In this document: in pieces, positions 1 to 11,583 of the stretch
Numbering within the stretch: position 1 is the first letter of the stretch
Layout: every line of letters begins with the position of its first letter
NCBI GenBank assembly: GCA_022560025.1
Contig: JAFISE010000081.1
Span: 1-64,000 of the forward strand
Length of the DNA: 64,000 nt
Source of the DNA: Stagonosporopsis chrysanthemi
Lineage: Eukaryota; Ascomycota; Dothideomycetes; Pleosporales; Didymellaceae
Reading direction: 5' to 3'
Translations under genes and position numbers: made by a program
Notes under the pieces: generated by a model
What the model was told of the DNA's origin: nothing
Seen by the model: only the letters and a program-made list of their open reading frames with translations
Database searches by the model: none

Positions 1-284
1 TAGAACTACTAAAGAAATACTTAAAAATATTATTTAAGCTTAGATTATGTACATTATATAACTTTTATATTGTCTAGTATCTACTATTCTACTATAATAA
101 TTTTTTAAAAATAATAGTATACACTTCTATGTAGTAAAACTTAGATGTACTAATTAGTATACTTAGTATTAGATTAGTAGTAGCTACTTACTATAAGTTT
201 ATTAAACTTATAATTTATTATATCTTAAGGTACTTATTTAGGATTAGTAATACTTTTTTATTTAACTAAGATATAAGTAAAGCT

Positions 285-416
285 TATAATAAAGTTATTA
301 AGCTCTAGCTAGGCTAAAATAATAATATAGTACTATTCTAAGCTTATACTTATAGTTTATAAGTACTATTAACTTTTTTAGTACTTATTTAGCTTAGTAG
401 TTTAAGCTAGGTTTTT
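285..416. mobile_element. ~150-bp MITE-like repeat, degenerate copy
   Basis: Diverged copy of the same family. The core 'aataatatagtact', the palindrome around ATACTTATAG and the tail AGCTTAGTAGTTTAAGCTAGG are recognisable. About 20 bases of the left part seen in the other copies are missing. Confidence 0.45.
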
Positions 417-450
417 ATAAATTCTATTATTGCTTATATTTTTTAGCTTT

Positions 451-602
451 TATTAGGCCTTAGCTGTTAAGCTATAGACTAATAGACTCTAGCTAAGCTA
501 ATAGTAATAATATAGTACTGCTCTAAGCCTGTACTTACAGTCTGTAAGTACTATTAACCTTTTTAGTGCTTGTTTAGCTTAGCAGCTTAGGCTAGGTTCT
601 AA
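451..602. mobile_element. ~150-bp MITE-like repeat, copy 1
   Basis: The unit starts TATTAGGCCTTAGC and ends GCTTAGGCTAGGTTCTAA, which are imperfect inverted ends. A near-perfect palindrome of about 20 bases built on GTACTTACAG lies in the middle (near 530-551). Related copies lie at about 285-416 (shortened), 1446-1599 and 2051-2539 (interrupted). It has no coding capacity. A small non-autonomous DNA element is the simplest reading. Confidence 0.6.
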
Positions 603-674
603 CAAAGTACTTATAGACTACTCTAATAGCGTAAGTTTAATTCTAGGTAAGATAAGAAGATATACTGCTGCACT

Positions 675-1159
675 TAGGCTAGTAAATAGGTTTAGAGTAC
701 TTAGTAGTAGGTAGAAGTTAGGTTAGAGTTATATAGACTTTAAAGTAGTAGTTAGGTTAAAGCTATATAGGCTAGAGGTAAAAGTTAGGTAAGAGTACTT
801 CTAGCATAGGTAGAGGTAAGAGTTAAGTTACACAGACCTAGGTTAAGGTTAAAGTAGAAGTACCTACTAAGGCACATAATTCTAAGTTGTAATAAATAGC
901 TTATCTTACTATAGAATAACTCTGTTAGAGTAAGCTTACTATAGTATATAATAATAAGTAGTAATAATTAGCCTTCTTACTATAGGATAAAATCTTCTAC
1001 AATATTAGTGCAACTTCTACTCTACTCTAACTCTAAGTAGAAACAACCTAACCTCTACTTACTTAGTATTAACTTAGCATAGGTAGAAGTTAAGTAGAAG
1101 TTAAGTACTATTACATGCTACTTTAACTCTTACTTAACTCTTACCTATTTACTAGCCTA
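675..1159. repeat. Inverted-repeat unit of ~485 bp
   Basis: TAGGCTAGTAAATAGGT (675-691) recurs as its reverse complement at 1143-1159. The inner sequence carries further short matches rich in 'gtagaagttaag' and its complement. It may be another mutated non-autonomous element; target duplication was not identified. Confidence 0.4.
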
Positions 1160-1445
1160 GCTGTACTACAGTAGCTTCTAAGCTTGCCTAGGTAAAAAAA
1201 CAAGTAACTACTTCTAAGCTGCTACTAAACAACCTAAGGTCTAAGTAAAGTTATATAACTACTTCTAAGCTTTTACCTTACTTTTATAAGTCTAGGTTTA
1301 GCTAAGAGCTAGCCTGCTTATATAAGTAGTTTACATGTAAAGAGCTAAGGCGCCTCTAAGCTAGTATAGCCTAGCTACAGCTGCTAGCTACTAGAAGGCC
1401 TAGTATTAAGTACCTAGGTTAAGCACTTTTATAAAAGAAAGATAT

Positions 1446-1599
1446 TATTAGGCCTTAGCTATTAAGCTGTAGACTGTTAGACTTTAGCTAGACTAATAGT
1501 AATAATATAGTACTACTCTAAGCCTGTACTTATAGTCTATAAGTACTATTAACCTTTTTAGTATTTATTTAGCTTAGTAGCTTAGGCTAGGTTCTAATA
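1446..1599. mobile_element. ~150-bp MITE-like repeat, copy 2
   Basis: Full-length relative of the copy at 451-602, with the same start (TATTAGGCCTTAGC), end (TTCTAATA on this strand) and internal palindrome. The differences between copies are mainly C/T and G/A, as expected for RIP. Confidence 0.6.
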
Positions 1600-2050
1600 G
1601 CTTTACTCTTTATAGTAATTATAAAAGAATATATACTTACTTACTAAGTAGTAGAGTAAGATTTATAAACTGTTAAATATACTAATATAACTTTTAAAAC
1701 ATAGCTATTACTTTAAGTTATTAATACTTACTACTAGTATTTGTAATTAGAGTAGCTTAACTAAGTTTAAGTAAAACTATAATATACTGTTAAAGTTTTA
1801 TAGCAAGTACTTTAATTATTAGTTTAATAACTTTATTTACTTATATATTACTAATAACTTATATACATATTATTACTAGTAATTAGCAATAATAGTATTG
1901 TATATTTTACTAACTACTACCAAGCTTATAAAAATATAGAAAAGTAAGTACTATTATTATTATATAGGAATAACTATTACTAATAAGCTTATTTACTTTA
2001 AGCTAAGTAATAAGATAATTCTAAGTCTTATAATATAGCTAAGTCTTTAT

Positions 2051-2539
2051 TATTAGGCCTAGCTAACAATATAGTACTGTTATAAGCCTATACTTATAGT
2101 CTATAAGTACTATTAACTAGGCTAGCAAGCTAAGTACTTCTGTGTACCTAGAGTCTCTAGCTTTAGATAGGTAATATATTACACAATAGAACGCGCTAAG
2201 CTAGAGCTCTTAAACAAGCTACTACTTGCTTAATTTAGACTAGCTTTAGCTTAGATATATTGCTTAGAACCTATAGAGAGTTTATAGACCTTAGAGTTAA
2301 GTAGAGGTAGAGGTAGTACAAAATTTCTAGCTATTCTAGGCAATATAACTAAGCTAAAACTACTCTAAAATAGGCAAGTAGTAGCTTGTTTAAAAGCTCT
2401 AGCTTAGCGCATTCTATCGTGTAATATATTACCTATCTAAAGCTAGAGACTCTAGGTACACAGGAGTACTTAGCTTGCTAGCGTACTATTAACTATTTTA
2501 GTACTTATCAAGCTTAGAAGCTTAGGCTAGGATCTAATA
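2051..2539. mobile_element. ~150-bp MITE-like repeat, split by insertion
   Basis: The two halves of the family occupy 2051-2119 and 2483-2539. Between them sits an unrelated inverted-repeat element (2120-2482). The 13 bases GTACTATTAACTA occur on both sides (2107-2119 and 2483-2495) but only once in intact family members, so they are a target-site duplication. Confidence 0.6.
2120..2482. mobile_element. Nested element with ~150-bp terminal inverted repeats
   Basis: The left arm begins GCTAGCAAGCTAAGTACTTC at 2121 and the right arm ends as its reverse complement at 2482. The arms match almost completely for about 110 bases and more weakly for about 40 more, leaving a short centre. Direct repeats of up to 13 bases flank it. 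Long inverted ends plus a duplication of roughly 9-13 bases are typical of Mutator-like (MULE) elements. With no coding sequence it would be a non-autonomous, fold-back member; the superfamily is inference. Confidence 0.65.
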
Positions 2540-2930
2540 TTTATATATAACTATTAATTATTTACATTATTTTCTTCTATCTATTACTTATTTTTATTAG
2601 TATCTATATTATACTCTAGAATACGTATAAAAAGGCTTCTAGAATCTTCTAAAGTATTAGTAGTAGCTATAACTATGCTAATCATAGTAGAAAGTATAGT
2701 AATAAGAGTCTTATTAGCAATTATTAGTAGTATTATATAAGAAGCTAGTTTCTAAAGCAAAGAAGTAAAAAGAGAGAGTCTTAAAATATTTTTAGAGCTT
2801 AGTAGTCTTCTATTGCTAAAGGAAGGTTAAAGAGTAGGCTATATATAGCTTTATTCTTTTAGTAAATGCTAACAAAAGAGAGCTACTAGAAGCCTTAGCA
2901 ATACTCTGTTTTAACTAAACACAACTGGTA

Positions 2931-5900
2931 GAAACAACTCTGTTTTCTATTTGCTACTAGAAACACTGTGCGCGTCATTTCAGGAGCCTCCGGAAACGGA
3001 GTACCGAACAGGCCCTAAGGCTTATCATCTCTGACCACACAACAGCTCAGGCTGATGAGACTCATACCGTTTGTGGCACTCACCTGCAGTGTTAGTGATG
3101 CACTTCTATGGTGAGGCGACGATAATGGTACCGCTAATATACGTCACACTAATCCACGTTTGACCTGCGTTCGATCTACATTCTGTACGCTCCCAGGACT
3201 GAAGAATCTTGAGTGTCGATCTTTGGAGCAGCGGGGATTACACCATGTTCTTGAGCAGGAGACTGACAGGTTCAAATTTCTGCATGTTCAGTATCGAAGC
3301 TAAGAATCAGTCGCACGAATTTAGTCGTCCATCTGTACTGACCACACCACTGGGAGAGGTATCAGAGATGAGAAGGTTGGCTCTCGATTCCACACCCTAT
3401 GATTTGAGATCCCGCCATCCATGCGACTATATTCCAGGCTCAGCAGCAGGCAACAACACGACTTCACTGGCTCCATAAGACATGCTGGGAAACCTATAAG
3501 CAAAGACAACAAACAGCATCATCATCAAGCCTCTACTTTTACACCAGCGAAGACAGTGATCACCGCGTAGGCTGATGTGTTGAGAAGAAGCGGGTTCAAC
3601 ACAGTCCGCAGAATAAAAGCTTCGTTGCTAGGAAGCTACAGCAGAGGTATTGCAAATCATTGGCAATAAGTGACAAGTATAGGGTATAAAGGTCGCTTTT
3701 ATCTACAATCGTGTGGTGCTATCTATATCTTTGCTGCTGCTGAGTGTATCCTCAGAGGATACGCTTCGTATTTCAAAGACAACAGCTGATAAGGCAAACT
3801 CAAGGCAGAACTCAAGGTTGGACTTACGCCACGAACGCATTTGTGAGAACTCATTCTCTAGTACATTTTCGAACTGCTCGCACATCGTGTTTACATAGGC
3901 AGAACCAAGGCGTTAGACATGAGCACGAGGCCACAGCCTTGCAAGGCTGCGCCTCGACCACTTTACCTTGGGGACCACCTATGACAGATCCACGGCTTTC
4001 TTATTACATACAAATCGTCTCGTTGACAGAATAGTTTCACAATGATTTTGAATCTGTTGCAGCCATATCCTCAGAATCTTCGTCCCCCGAATCCCCCATC
4101 AATCCCCTCTTCAACACCCTAACCTCAAGCGCACGATATGCGAACCCACCGAGCTACGCTTCTCTGGCAGTAAGCATGGGAGGCTTCGTTACCTGAGATC
4201 CGCACCAGCGCATCGATATCCCCATGATCCACTCACACTCCTCATACGACAAGACAGAGCAAACAGTGATTGTGCGAAAGATGACACGAGAGTACTTCCC
4301 TCCTCCAGTTCGCCTACCCCCTCTAACCTCCCTCCTCGCTGGTTTACCCCCTTTCCAAAAATCAGCAGGTTAATGTTGATGCAAGCAGTCATTGCCTTTG
4401 TAAATACGCCCATAACGCTTCGGGCTCCTACGTCAGTACTGAGCCTACAGCACCAGATGCGGGCCTTGTTTTCGTGTCCATCAAGGCGATTAGCGCGGAA
4501 CTACTTGATCAGGTGAACAAGATTGCATTTGTGGGGGAGCACAGACGGGGGGTTTGCTCGTGATGGAGGGGCAATGAATCACTCTTCAATTTGTGCCCTT
4601 ATCTATGGCGCCAATATTTTACATCAACAGTGCAGATTATCAACGCGAAAATTCACCACGACACCACAACACACTCGATGAACGCCAAAATCTCGCAAGT
4701 CGATAAATCGTCGCCAAAAAAAAGTCTGTAAGACCCGGATCTGTATGGAAAGGTCTGCTGTTGCTAAATGGTGTCCCCTTCATCTAGCACAGGGCCGAGC
4801 AAAGCTCAAAGCAAGAATTACGAAATGAGCCCCGCCTCGACCAATGCAATGGAACTCATCTTATGTGCAATTTGAGAAGCAAGCATTCTCACCAATTATT
4901 GCAAGTATGTAATAGCTTACCATCACCTTTCCTCGAAAGGTCTCACTCAAATTCATCTCCCTCGCACGATTCAACGACCCACAACCATCCCAACACTCGA
5001 CAAGACGCACCCACCCAAGCACAACATCACCACTCTGAGCTAATGCACTTAGCTACTCTATAAACCCGCAAGTAAGATAATCGTCACCACAGCCATCGAA
5101 GCGCAGAAACCACGCTCCATAGAGCCTTGAGGATGCCGCATACTTTTACTGTGCACCGACCCGCGGCTCCAGCACAATCCACAGACAACCTTGATAAGCG
5201 CATATCCACAGCCGCCATTGATTCTAACACGCGCCATCCGCCATCGGGACAGGGTAGCCCAACGGATTTGTGGGACACATGCTCCAGCAGCACTGAAGGA
5301 GGCAACACTGCGCAGACGCCTGGTGTGCAACGGCGCAGGAAGTAGCTACGGGTAAAGTCACGTACTCAGAGCGATTTCTTCATCGGCTGCTAAGCACCTT
5401 CAACAGCACCGCTCGAACGACGTGGTTGACGATGTCGGGAGAAGGCGCGCGACTGATGAACGCCTTGATCATATGCTTGACTATCTATAGTACGTATGCA
5501 GACTGCGAAACACGGAATGGACTGGAGTGTCCAAGATTCATCATGGGAACGCTGAAGCCACCACACTATCCGTAAATAAGTAACAAGTCGCAGACTGACG
5601 AGCAGCGATGGCGCAAGTCAAGTTCATGTTCATTGCTTGCTGTTCACTGCTTGCTGTTCACAGGGCACTGTTGCACTTGTCTTTACTAAAGGCAGGCGAT
5701 AATACGCTGCTTTGTTACTTTCATATGTCATAGGAACGAGGAGACGAGCTGTTCAGTAGCGTGACTCGGGGGAATGTTAGGTGGTCTGTTTCTCTCGTAG
5801 TGAGTTGTTTGTGAACACCAGCTTTGGCGGTGTGGATATTCCACCGGTCACCGAGACGATGTGTATGCAATGGTGCAGAGAAGTGAGCAAAGAAATGACT

Positions 5901-6560
5901 GAGCATGAGACAAGGGATGGAGGCTGCCACGCATAGGGGAGCGAGGTAGAACATGCTACGGTGTAAGAAGGGCCGCGTGGGTCGGGGAGCGTATATACAT
6001 TCGTTATGCTCGACAAAATGTACGGAACCGTGCTTAAGAAGCGTATACGGCTACTCGAGAGATCCGACATGTCACAACAGCGCTTTGTATTAAGCCATTG
6101 CCATCGCGAGACACTGCACCGGTATGCGTCGTGTCAGAGGGGTGAGCCATCACGTGTGACCCTATCCTGGATGCCGTCATGCCAGTCGCAGCTGCGGCGG
6201 TGCTTGGTATCTGAGCACATTAGCACTGTTACTATCACGGTCGTATCGCAGCTCCCTGCCCAGATCGCCATGTAGTCTCGTTCATCCATCACAACGCCAC
6301 AAATATTGAATTGAATTGATCATTTTCCATTGATCTTGGGAGGAATCTTGATTGATTTTGCCATTGCCTTGTCATGGAATTCCGAAAACAATGACACCGT
6401 TAACCAGCCTAAACATGCCATGTAAATGAAACTGTGCATGAAAGCCTCCCCGCTGTCGTATTGCTTCGTTCCGATGCCGTTGCCGGGTTTTGCGCCGTAT
6501 CACTAACCGCTCCATCGCTCATCATCTACCGCTCGTCTCATCCCCATCGTGTGGTCGAAA
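2931..6560. other. Gene-poor stretch, no supported gene
   Basis: Composition is normal but no conserved protein is recognisable. Two short open pieces look somewhat coding: 4063-4186 on the plus strand (a serine/proline-rich tail ending in GGFVT) and 5133-5341 on the plus strand, possibly continued after a splice. Both are listed as findings. The rest shows nothing I can name. Confidence 0.5.
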
Positions 6561-7054
6561 TTATATCGAAGAAGGGTAAAGCATGACGCGGACGGAGGCA
6601 CCGAAGGACTTGGGAGGGAGGTTCGACCTGAACTTGGCGCGGACAACGCCAGAGTTGCCGTGAGGCCTGGTAACCTTGCCCCAGATGACGCGGATCTTGG
6701 AGCCCTGAATGGCGCGCTGGGCGCGGTAGACGTCTGCGCAATCATTAACCTCGCCGTTCCTTCGCGTTGTGTTCCTAGAATCGTGGGTACGTACATGCTA
6801 CGCGCTTACCGGCGTACCATTGTGCGGCGGCGGTGTCGTCAACACCCTCGAGCTTGAGCAGAGAGGTGCCGGGGTTGGTGTTGCGCTTTCTGTTGCGATG
6901 TGAGCGGAGGACTGCAGTGCAGTGCGGATTCAGTCGTACCCTCGCTGGTAGCTGCGGCCCTGTTAGCAAATGTTCAAGCGCGGCTGGCTCCGGTGCGCAC
7001 TCACGAAATGTGCTTGCCCTTGACGTAGAGACGGTGAGACTTGTTGTCAGACAT
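6561..7054 (-). CDS. RPL33: 60S ribosomal protein eL33 (L33/L35A)
   Basis: Structural protein of the large cytosolic ribosomal subunit. Four exons on the minus strand: 7054-7005, 6951-6940, 6889-6795 and 6733-6561 (330 bases, 109 residues). The start reads MSDNKSHRLYVKGKHIS, the typical eL33 opening. The middle KRNTNPGTSLLKLEGVDD and the end SKIRVIWGKVTRPHGNSG...LYPSS are family signatures, and the length matches the usual ~107-109. Exon 2 is only 12 bases (YQRG), but it is needed to give the conserved ISYQRGKR junction. Introns are 53, 50 and 61 bases with GT-AG ends. It is divergently placed from the G6PD gene. The identity is secure. Confidence 0.95.
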
Positions 7055-9548
7055 GGCGATAGTTCCTGGCCTCCGGCGTGTGTGGGAAAGAAACGGGAAC
7101 CGTGGTGGTGCTGCGGGTTAGTTGATCTCCTGGTGTCGCGAGGTCGAAAATCGGATACTGATGGTGCCTGCCTCGCTTAAGGTGCGTCACGTGGGCACTA
7201 GCGGCGCCCCTTCCCCAAGCACGCTGTGGGCAAAGATGCAGCCCCGACTCATTGTAATGAGGGATCAGCTTGATTTGGCAATGCTGCTGTTTGGTTGGGC
7301 CGGTGCATTGAATGCACACTTCTTCTCGTTAGTCTCGACGTGGTTGACGTTGATATTCAATATTTTGACAGTGTGCCGTGTGGGAGACTCCCGCGCTTGG
7401 CGGCCGCAACCACATTGTATTCATCTCAAGCACGACGAACGTCCACGGTCACCACAGCGAGCGAATTTGCAATCGCACTTCGTTTTCGAGAATCAATACC
7501 GCGATGCTAGGACTTCAATCCTGGAAAAGACGCTTTCTCAGTGCCAGGTTTCGACGTGCCCGTAATCGGACGCTGGCGTGTAGTTGTCGCGTTGACATCA
7601 TCGTGAGAAGATGTACGGGTATTATGCAGCCCTGGTACATGATACCTTCTCACTTGCTCCTTGATGAACGCACATGTCTGCTGACCGCTGCTCGGCTGCA
7701 GAGGACCGCACAGTGTCTCGTCCGCGTGGAGGACCAGTCCTTTCTCAATGATGTTGCCTTTCGATCGTTCCATGGCTGGCTAACTCGTCAAGGCTGCGGT
7801 AGGCCGTAAAGATATCCCAGTATGCGGACGTCCTACGCCACGGTGTGTCTCATATCACTTTATCGATCACAGGAATGTACTGCATGATGCAAGGATTGTG
7901 TCTTCCAGACTCGCTGCTTGGGTGTGTGTCTGAGCTGGCTTGACACTTGTGCTGTTGAAGAGATGACTGTAGACACGGTTGATGTTGTTGCACTTGATGT
8001 TCAGGAGATGATCGAATCATCCTAGAATGTCAAATTTTGACCCTAGAAGCATAACGAAAGCCTAGACAAGTAGGAGACCTTGGGCTTGCATGTTCAGCCT
8101 TGAAAGATCTTCACTAGGAATTCGCATTCTACTTCGTACGTTGCAGCTCATTTTCTCAGCAACATGAAAGCTTATGTAGAGCTAGATTGCACGACTGCTA
8201 TTTGTCGGTAACATTCATGTACCGGCGAATGCCCACGGAGTTGGTCTGTGAAAGATGAGCAGCCAGAAGATGAGATCCTTACCTGCGGCTGAATTACCTG
8301 CATACAGACTGCTCAGTGCTGATGGCCCCTCAAAGCTCAGATGTGAGACTTGCCCGCATCAGTTAGCCGCAGCCCTTGTCTGCGCGTTACACAAGGCTTG
8401 CCCTTTTCGAACAGCTCTAAAGACGTGTACGCTATCAACAGGATCACAACCGCGATGCATTATAGCCAGGGCCTGTTAACCACAAATCTGTTTTGAGCAC
8501 CTGCACTCTGCATACAAACATCATGACCAGAGTGCACTTTTGTTGCACCCTGCTGTTTGTCGATGCTGCGCGGTGAGTTCGCCGATATACACCTATCGGC
8601 CCGCGCTACCAGACTGAATCATCGTGTCAACGCTCGCCGAGTGACCACAAAATATTCCGGGCACAGATCCCGCGCCCAAGGGGGCATGTTGAGCAGATGC
8701 GGCGGCCTTTGCGAAGCGAAGCATGCTTGGGGGCTGAGGAGCTGTCAATGACCTGCAGCCTTGTCGGGCGCTTAAGGTGCTCAACAAGGTCTCGTGGACC
8801 GCTGAAGAGGGGCCGGAGGATTGCGAGCACGCTGCAGTTGTCCGGAGATCTCAAGGCATGCCGGGACATGTGTACTCATTTCGCAACGCAATCATAATTG
8901 TTACTACTGCTGCCGGACTCGGAGAGCCATCTTGGAGCCACACTGCAGAGGATTTCAAAGTGCCTCGTGATGTCCAGGCACTGCGGCAGCCTGAAGCGGC
9001 TTCTGTCTGCCATCTTAAATATAACCTGATGCTTTGAGATGTTTCGCATAACTCTCGGCGATGCCAGTGAAGCTGCTGTGGGGGTTTCACGGCCAACATT
9101 AGAAAGCAAGGCTCAGGTGGGAGTGTGCTCCATGTCGCGGCCGGAAATGCTTTGCAAGACGTGCGTCGGCTTAGTGATACTGAGTGACCTAGCTGTTTAC
9201 TGATAGCGGACTTAAAGAGGTTGTGGCCGCCGTGCACGATCGAGTGAAGCGTTTTCCCTAAGCACATCGTCATCATTGGAGCTTTGGCGTCGGACGCGTG
9301 CATAACGTCAGAGTCGAGTCCACGACCAACACCACACTAAAACGAGGGCCCAATTCTAAACCCCACCACGCTGAAGCTTTTCCTCCAGCCAACAATTCAT
9401 CCGCGTCTTCCGCAGTTTACTTCGAGACGTGTTCCTCCTTCCTTCTACAACACACCTCGCGCCCACCAATTGCCCTTGATACCCCCACCCCACCACGCTC
9501 CTCAACACTATCGACCTTATCCACCACATTCCCCCACCAGCGATTACT
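7055..9548. other. Intergenic, shared upstream region of eL33 and G6PD
   Basis: About 2.5 kb between two divergent genes. Short open frames on both strands have no recognisable family and no coding-like pattern. The last ~200 bases before 9549 are pyrimidine-rich (many CCACC/CTTCC runs), typical of a fungal promoter and leader. Confidence 0.5.
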
Positions 9549-11583
9549 ATGGCGGACACCGTTATCCAGCCTGAGGTCGAGGCCAATGCCGGGTACGTCT
9601 GACTTTGTTGAGTCCTTTGTAGCAGCGGCCTTGCTCCTTGAGTCTTCCCGCGACCAGCCGTGGTGTTGACGCCGATCATGAAGCTTGGTGTTTTGGCCCA
9701 ACTTCGCCGTCGAGCTGCCCCTCCAGCGGCCCAGAACGAGTACAAAAGGAGCCTCGGAGAATCATGAGCTAACAAGCAATTGTTTGTAGCACCAAGGAGC
9801 TCAAGGACAACACCACCATCGTGGTCCTGGGCGCCTCCGGAGACTTGGCCAAGAAGAAGACCGTGAGTACTGCAGCGCCCATCCACAGACAACTCAGCTA
9901 ATTTCACCCAGTTCCCTGCGCTCTTTGGTCTTGTAAGTCGCACCCTCGCACGTTGCGCCGCGCTCGTATTGACCTGCCCTTTAGTACCGCAACAACTTCC
10001 TTCCCAAGGACATTCGCATCGTCGGATATGCGCGCACAAAGATGGACCACGAGGAGTACCTCAAGCGCGTCAAGTCGTACATCAAGACCCCGACACAGGA
10101 TTTGGAGAAGCAGCTCGAGGAGTTCGTTGGCTTCTGCACGTACGTCTCTGGCCAGTACGACAAGGACGAGTCTTTCATCGAGCTTGAGAAGCACCTGGCC
10201 GAGCTCGAGAAGGGCCGTAAGGAGAACAACCGCATTTTCTACATGGCACTTCCTCCCAGCGTCTTCATCACAGTTTCACAGCACCTGAAGCGCAACAACT
10301 ACCCCAAGAACGGCATCTCGCGCGTCATTGTAAGTTGGAGCATTTGCAGCGCCTCCAACATTTTAACGGACCTAACCGTGTTCGAACAGGTCGAGAAGCC
10401 CTTTGGTAAAGACCTTCAGAGCTCTCGTGAGCTCCAGAGCGCACTTGCGCCCGACTGGTCCGAGGACGAGCTCTTCCGAATTGACCACTACCTTGGTAAG
10501 GAGATGGTCAAGAACATCTTGATCCTCCGGTTCGGTAACGAGTTCTTCGGCGCAACCTGGAACAGAAACCACATCGACAACGTTCAGGTATGTCTGGCAG
10601 TCTAACAGACGGTGGGATGCTGACTCGGCAAGATCACATTCAAGGAGCCGTTCGGCACAGAAGGCCGTGGCGGATACTTCGACGAGTTCGGCATCATCCG
10701 TGATGTCATGCAGAACCACTTGCTGCAGGTCCTCACCCTGCTCGCCATGGAGCGCCCCATCTCCTTCTCCGCTGAGGACATCCGCGACGAGAAGGTCCGC
10801 GTCCTTCGTGGCATGTCTGCCATTGAGCCCAAGAACGTCATCATCGGACAGTACGGAAAGTCGCTTGACGGAACAAAGCCTGGCTACAAGGAGGATGACA
10901 CAGTCCCCAAGGACTCGCGATGCCCCACGTTCGCATCGATGGTCGCGTACATCAAGAACGAGCGATGGGATGGCGTGCCTTTCATCCTGAAGGCAGGAAA
11001 GGCGCTCAACGAGCAGAAGACCGAGGTCCGCATCCAGTTCAAGGATGTCACCTCTGGCATCTTCAAGGACATCCCCCGTAACGAGTTGGTTATCCGTGTC
11101 CAGCCCAACGAGTCTGTTTACATCAAGATGAACTCGAAGCTGCCCGGTCTCAGCATGCAGACCGTTGTCACAGAGCTCGACCTTACATACAGGCGGCGAT
11201 TCTCCGACCTCAAGATCCCCGAGGCTTACGAGTCGCTCATCCTTGACGCGCTCAAGGGCGACCACAGCAACTTTGTCCGTGACGACGAGCTTGATGCAAG
11301 CTGGAGGATCTTCTCGCCCCTGCTGCACTACCTTGACGACAACAAGGAGATTATCCCTATGGAGTACCCCTACGGTGCGTACATCGATGCCTCGCAACTG
11401 GAATATATGCTAAAACAATGCAGGATCCCGTGGCCCTGCCGTTCTTGACGACTTCACATCGTCCTACGGCTACAAGTTCAGTGATGCAGCAGGTAAGACC
11501 TAGAATTTGCATCGTGACCAGCGCACGTCGCTAATACACGCATAGGCTACCAATGGCCCATGCAGGAAGAGGGCAAATTGTAG
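9549..11583 (+). CDS. ZWF1: Glucose-6-phosphate 1-dehydrogenase
   Basis: Cytosolic first enzyme of the oxidative pentose phosphate pathway: glucose-6-phosphate + NADP+ to 6-phosphogluconolactone + NADPH. Eight exons: 9549-9592, 9790-9862, 9912-9932, 9985-10329, 10390-10587, 10633-11374, 11424-11492 and 11546-11583 (1,530 bases, 509 residues, normal fungal length). The NADP-binding motif GASGDLAKKK is at residues 29-38 and the active-site motif RIDHYLGKE at 191-199, with the catalytic His and Lys present. The C-terminus reads GSRGPAVLDDFTSSYGYKF. Exon 3 is only 21 bases. The intron-dense 5' end is usual for this gene in filamentous fungi. It lies upstream of and co-directional with the serine pathway gene. 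The identity is secure. Confidence 0.96.

Larger units (their letters stand above)
1..2930. repeat. AT-rich, RIP-like repeat block
   Basis: This stretch is dominated by TpA steps (tag, taa, cta), has very few CpG and no open frame of 60 codons. That composition is expected when repeat-induced point mutation has converted C to T in repeated DNA; calling it RIP is inference from composition. It contains at least four related copies of a ~150-base sequence, a nested 363-base element with long inverted ends, and a further ~485-base inverted-repeat unit. Ordinary composition returns at about 2,930-2,970. No gene is supported here. Confidence 0.8.

Noticed and set aside
8851..9303. 150-codon minus-strand frame upstream of G6PD
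   Set aside because: No recognisable family, ordinary promoter position, composition not coding-like.
10372..11397. 341-codon minus-strand frame inside G6PD
   Set aside because: Antisense shadow of a strongly codon-biased gene; no family features and the sense strand is clearly G6PD.
11375..11448. Alternative G6PD end reading through intron 6
   Set aside because: Gives a non-conserved tail; splicing restores the universal GSRGPAVLDDF region.
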